Positions 59,905 to 64,000 of a DNA stretch of 64,000 bases are shown here, one piece after another. The notes under the pieces are model-generated. The model saw only the letters and a list, made by a program, of their open reading frames with translations. It ran no database searches and was not told the origin of the DNA. Origin of the DNA: Pseudoscleropodium purum. Lineage: Eukaryota; Streptophyta; Bryopsida; Hypnales; Brachytheciaceae. Where the stretch lies: positions 9,116,501-9,180,500 of the forward strand of contig OZ017799.1 of assembly GCA_963969395.1 (NCBI GenBank), written 5' to 3'. The first letter of the stretch is position 1, and every line of letters begins with the position of its first letter. The translations under genes and the position numbers were made by a program.

Positions 59905-62900
59905 ATGGAGAAGAAAGAGGTGCGGCAGCAAGTGCTGCTGAACCACTTGGATCCCCGAGCAGGGCCTCGATCGCCGGGCAACATTGTTGTAAACTTTCTT
60001 ATCCGTTTCCTCTGTTGCGTTCCACAATTCCTACGCCAATTGGAGTGTGATTGGAGGTCGCTTTTGCGATGTGCGCTTTCTTTTTATTTGAGACGCTTAA
60101 TTAGATCGAGGATTTTACAAGCGCTTTTGATGCGATGTCATAGGAGAAGATTATCTACTGGCAATTTCGGGAGGTGATGTTGAATTTCCCTTGCGCATTT
60201 TAGTTCGTTCTCAATGTCAGGAGTGCTTTCGGGTTTTTCATAAGCCTAAGTCAAGAATTTTACAAGCGTTTTTTATGCGTCTACGACGTCATGGAAGACA
60301 ATTGTCTATTGGCAACTTCGGGAGTTGATTCTGATGCTTAACAAGTTGCGTGTTGTTTAGTCCTCTAATTGTGCAGCTGGTGATAGTGCTCCGTATGCTC
60401 GGACGGCTGATTTCTTGGATGATGTTGTCATCGTTGCGTAAGTGTTTTCGAGCTTTGATTATGGATATGTTTTCTTTTGCATACTTGTATTGCATATGCA
60501 TATGTTTGTCCTTGGAATTTTGTGCAAATTTGCGAGGTCTTGCACAATAGTTTGACCTCTAATGAGTTTAAAAAAAAAAATTAAGTATTCGATTCACACT
60601 GTTACCCAAAGGATGTTTTTTACGGTGACCAGCCAGTCGTTTCAGGATTAATCAATTTTTCATTGATACTGTATGCTTCCGGTATTCTTCATGCTTAGAA
60701 ATGTTTATCACGTAATGCAGCTCCCGCTTATTGGTCCAGTTCATTTTGTCAAATTGCAAGACTTTCTGGTCTCGCTCGATGACACATGATGTCACCTTGA
60801 TGTCATCTTTGACGGACGGGAAGGTGATGGAATCGAGTTTATGTGTGGATGCGCAGTGCGTTCCGGACGCCTATTTGCAGAGCAAGACGAGGCGGCTTTA
60901 AGGATACATTTCCTGAAGACCTCTTGGCCCCCGTTCTCAAGGTCAAGTTCCGTCAGTACCTGAATTTTTGGACTTCCCTATATTTAAATTCTTACCATTG
61001 ATTTCTGTTGTCGGAGCGTGTTGTGGCGATATTTCTGTCTCTTTGACTTAGATGTAATGTCATTGACTTAGATGTAATCTCATTGACTTAACTGTAATGG
61101 GCAATTGCAAGAAACACTTCTATAATTTCTTGTAAACACAAGGACTGTAGAATTCTTGTTCGTCAAGATGTAACTAGTTGATTTAGAAACCCCTTTAGAT
61201 TAAAAAAGATGACCATTTTTAAAAGTTTTTTGAAAGTTTTTCTATTTTTGATAAATACAAACTTGAGAATATCTATTATCTTGAAATTTTCAGTTTCTCT
61301 ATTTTGTGCATAACTTTTAGAGAATATTTTGGGGGGAGCTTGAATCTTTTGGAGTACATTATTTTCAGTGTTCTAATCATTCATATTTTTTATTAATGTA
61401 GAAAAATTCTAAAACTTTTTTTTTTCCAATACAACAGTCAAAACGAAACAAATAGTACAAGTGTTCGTTGCAATTGCCCTACTGAATCTGTGAGATGTAA
61501 ATTGTGCTTTGTGATGAACTCTGAGATTCAATTAGTAATTCGACACGTTGTTTAAATCTTGTCGAATACTCGTGGATGTGATGACCTAAAATGCGAGAAG
61601 GTTGGGACCAGGCTGTTGTGGAATCTACAGGGATAAATCCGGGAGAGGTGGGAGATATTGTGGTTGGTACTGTACTGGCGCCGGGTTCTCAACGTGCAAT
61701 AGAATGTCGTGCCGCTTCTTTCTATGCCGGTTTCCCAGGTTCAGACTCTTGCAAATGGACATATTTTGTTTGCACTCAATTACATCCCAAATACAGGAAT
61801 ACTCTACAGGAAGCATCTGAAGCTCTCTTGATTTGATTGAAGTGCGTTCATCTGCTGTCTATTTGAAGCTCATATGGCATATAATGAGTGAAATGGAATT
61901 GCAAAGAGTATACCTCTCTGAATTTTTTGTTCCTGTTTGATCACTTCCTGGAGCGTGAACGTGAATTCGTTTATCTGACCTTGCATTGTCATATATGCAA
62001 TGCTGTTCTATTGAATTGTTAGTCTGACGAATTGAATTTGCAAACAGATACGGTGCCTGTAAGGACAGTTAACAGGCAGTGTTCATCTGGACTGCAAGCG
62101 GTTGCTGATGTGTTCGCAGCAATCAAAGCTGGTTTGTATGATGTTGGTAAGTATAAGTCGCGACGAGAGTGTAAGAGCACAAATAGCAGTAACCACTACT
62201 CAAAATTTAGAAATCATTTGCTATGGATGCGTGGAGGTTTGTTATTTCTTTGCTCGTGAAGGAGTAATTTGGATTGAGATTGATGACGTTACAGATCATT
62301 ATTGGTCATTTTCTTACCGCATCTTAATTTTTTTGACAAGCAGGTATTGGAGCTGGCGTAGAGACCATGTCGGTCAATGGTATGGGTTTAGATAAGCGTG
62401 TTAACCCTCGGGTATGTTATCTGACGTGAACAATTGTAATCTATATTCTCTAAGCACCTCTGTGGTCTCTTTGTATGATGCGGTGATAGTAAGGGTGAGC
62501 GTTTGCAGGTTGAGTCAGACCAAAGAGCTCAGGATTGCTTGCTGCCAATGGGCATAACTTCTGAGAACGTAGCAGAGAGATATGGGGTTACTCGCAAGCA
62601 ACAGGATATGGCATCGGTGAGTAGTTTTTTGAACTTGTTTAACTATTCGCACAACACTGTAGTGGGTTAATAGTAGAACCTTGGGGACAAAAACTAGCAA
62701 GCACACAGAACAGCAACCGATGATGAAGTTCTAGAGCGCTGGAGACCTTTTCAAAGTATTTGATGTACCAAGAAGAGTTTCGTGATAAATATGATGTTTA
62801 CTGACTGCAGGTGAGGTCACATCAGAAAGCCGCCGCCGCTAGGGCCTCTGGCAGATTTAATGAGGAGATTGTCCCCGTTCATACGAAGGTGTGAGCAAAA

Positions 62901-63793
62901 CTATACCTGTGTTGCTATTGACATGCTCATTGTATCCTTTAATGCGTAAAGCATTACATTGCTTTATTTCTGGTGATGCTCGTCACAGCTTTTTAGTGCC
63001 ATTTCATCTCCCATATTCGGCTAAATTTGAAAACATAACTCTCTCGTAAGCAGCTTGTTGATCCGAAGACTGGAGAGGAGAAGAACGTTACAATAGTAGA
63101 GGATGATGGAATTCGCCCTGAAACATCCCTTACTTCTCTAGCCAAATTGAAGGCTGCTTTCAAAGAGTCTGGCACAACAACTGCTGGTATTTACTTCATA
63201 CGGATTTGTTGCTATAACGTTTGACTGTTCTGAGGAGCAAGTTGATTTTTTTCCAGGAGAGTAGAACTGTCACCAGTAGAATTGTCACCGTTAGAATTGT
63301 GGTGGGACATCTGCATATGGATGACAGGAAATTCATCACAAGTTAGCGATGGAGCAGCTGCAGTTCTGCTCATGAAGCGCAAGTTAGCTTTGGAGAAAAA
63401 TCTGCCAATTCTTGGTGTCTTCAGGTGAGCGTTGGTCTCGTCCCTTCTGATTGCAACCAACTAGGTATTTCCGAAAACGGATAAACGTAATGACTCACCA
63501 AATAGCACAACAATGTTGTGGGCTAAGGGACATTATATACGGGGATCACTAAGGGACGGAGATATGCCTCATATCTTGGTCGACTTGCTAAACTAGAGAG
63601 TTACAATAATTAAATGTTCTGGTGCCCTTGATCCGGTGCAAGACTTTTGATTGCGGCTGCAATATGCAGGAGTTTCGTTGCTGTTGGTGTAGACCCGGCT
63701 GTCATGGGTATCGGCCCTGCTGTTGCTATTCCGGCGGCTGTCAAAGCAGCAGGACTTGAGATTGGCGACATTGATCTCTTTGAGATTAATGAG
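59905..63793 (+). CDS. KAT: Peroxisomal 3-ketoacyl-CoA thiolase, PTS2-targeted, 3' end outside window
   Basis: KAT cleaves 3-ketoacyl-CoA with CoA in the last step of peroxisomal beta-oxidation, including jasmonate synthesis. Exons: 59905-59988, 60361-60437, 60857-60941, 61612-61738, 62048-62146, 62344-62411, 62509-62616, 62811-62888, 63054-63186, 63328-63424, 63670-63793. Together they give 360 in-frame codons of an enzyme usually about 460 aa. Exon 1 carries the PTS2 nonapeptide RQQVLLNHL (RQ-x5-HL) after MEKKEV, which fixes the start. Exon 2 gives AAGDSAPYARTADFLDDVVI, matching the known N-terminal block. RTVNRQCSSGLQAV holds the nucleophile Cys136. VESDQRAQDCLLPMG, GNSSQVSDGAAAVLLMKR and VGVDPAVMGIGPAVAIPAA follow. 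Exon 11 ends at FEIN E|GTATCG; the next expected block (AFASQF-like) and the C-terminal His and CxGxG motifs are not in the remaining 200 bases. The junction between exons 1 and 2 is the least certain. Confidence 0.95.
60109..60336 (+). repeat. 144-bp-spaced duplication in KAT intron 1
   Basis: ATTTTACAAGCGCTTTTGAT at 60112 recurs as ATTTTACAAGCGTTTTTTAT at 60256, followed by GACGTCAT/GATGTCAT, AGGAGAAGATTATCTACTGG or its variant, and GGCAACTTCGGGAG. Confidence 0.85.
60496..60566 (+). repeat. Dispersed repeat family B, copy in KAT intron 2
   Basis: GGAATTTTGTGCAAATTTGC, then GAGGTCTTGCACAATAGTTT and GACCTCTAATG match the core at 35551. Confidence 0.7.
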
Positions 63794-64000
63794 GTATCGC
63801 CAGTGCTTTATTGTTCATTATGGCCCTGATGACAGCGTTCTCTAGCATAGGTTTAATTTTTTTTTTTAATTCTACAGTAATTCTGGATTGAAGCAAGTAT
63901 TTGAAAGCCTTCAGAGAATTTTCGATGCTGGGCGCTGCCTATCAGAATTGGTTGTCTTGCACAGTGGTTATTCTTGGTACGGTTTAAGTGTAAAAGGTTG

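Overview
This is nuclear DNA of a land plant. The coding parts are split by short GT-AG introns, and the proteins are plant types: a COP1/SPA light-signalling regulator, a GDSL lipase and a PTS2-targeted peroxisomal thiolase. CCCTAAA telomere-type motifs and Stowaway-like MITEs also occur. Genes sit as GC-richer islands in long AT-rich, repeat-laden DNA. I cannot name the species. A non-seed plant such as a moss is my guess, and it is only a guess. No tRNA, rRNA, CRISPR array, organellar block or intact autonomous transposon was recognised. || Layout. 1-4 kb: AT-rich repeats, including a recurring ACAAATTGT motif, two copies of a small inverted-repeat element and a 221-bp palindrome. 4-8.6 kb: mixed sequence with tandem duplications and a leader-like block holding one small ORF. 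8.6-12.9 kb: repeat-like AT-rich DNA. 13.0-20.2 kb (minus): SPA-family gene of eight exons, predicted 824 aa. 21.4-27.1 kb: gene-poor. 27.25-28.55 kb (plus): two-exon gene for a 111-aa single-pass membrane protein. 31.5-33.4 kb (plus): unrecognised gene modelled with four exons, 225 aa. 33.8-44.7 kb: gene-poor but rich in structure (MITE, foldback, LINE-like 3' ends, hairpins). 45.0-48.5 kb (plus): five-exon GDSL esterase/lipase, 365 aa. 50.2-54.3 kb (minus): ten-exon 3-hydroxyisobutyryl-CoA hydrolase-like gene, 391 aa, with one GC-AG intron. 55-59.6 kb: gene-poor with a decayed coding-like block. 59.9-63.8 kb (plus): the first eleven exons of peroxisomal 3-ketoacyl-CoA thiolase; its 3' end lies outside the window. 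|| Exon boundaries were read by eye. For the SPA, GDSL, hydrolase and thiolase genes every junction keeps frame and rebuilds a protein that matches the known family order, so those models are strong. The genes are independent units in both orientations, not an operon. Two of them act in related acyl-CoA metabolism: the thiolase in peroxisomal beta-oxidation and the hydrolase in valine or acyl-CoA breakdown. || The most unusual theme is local duplication. Many gene leaders and introns carry tandem copies with periods of about 28 to 250 bp. In the SPA gene two introns are built from decayed copies of their own exon-intron boundary. Several long inverted repeats, some shaped like microRNA precursors, are the other main candidates for follow-up.
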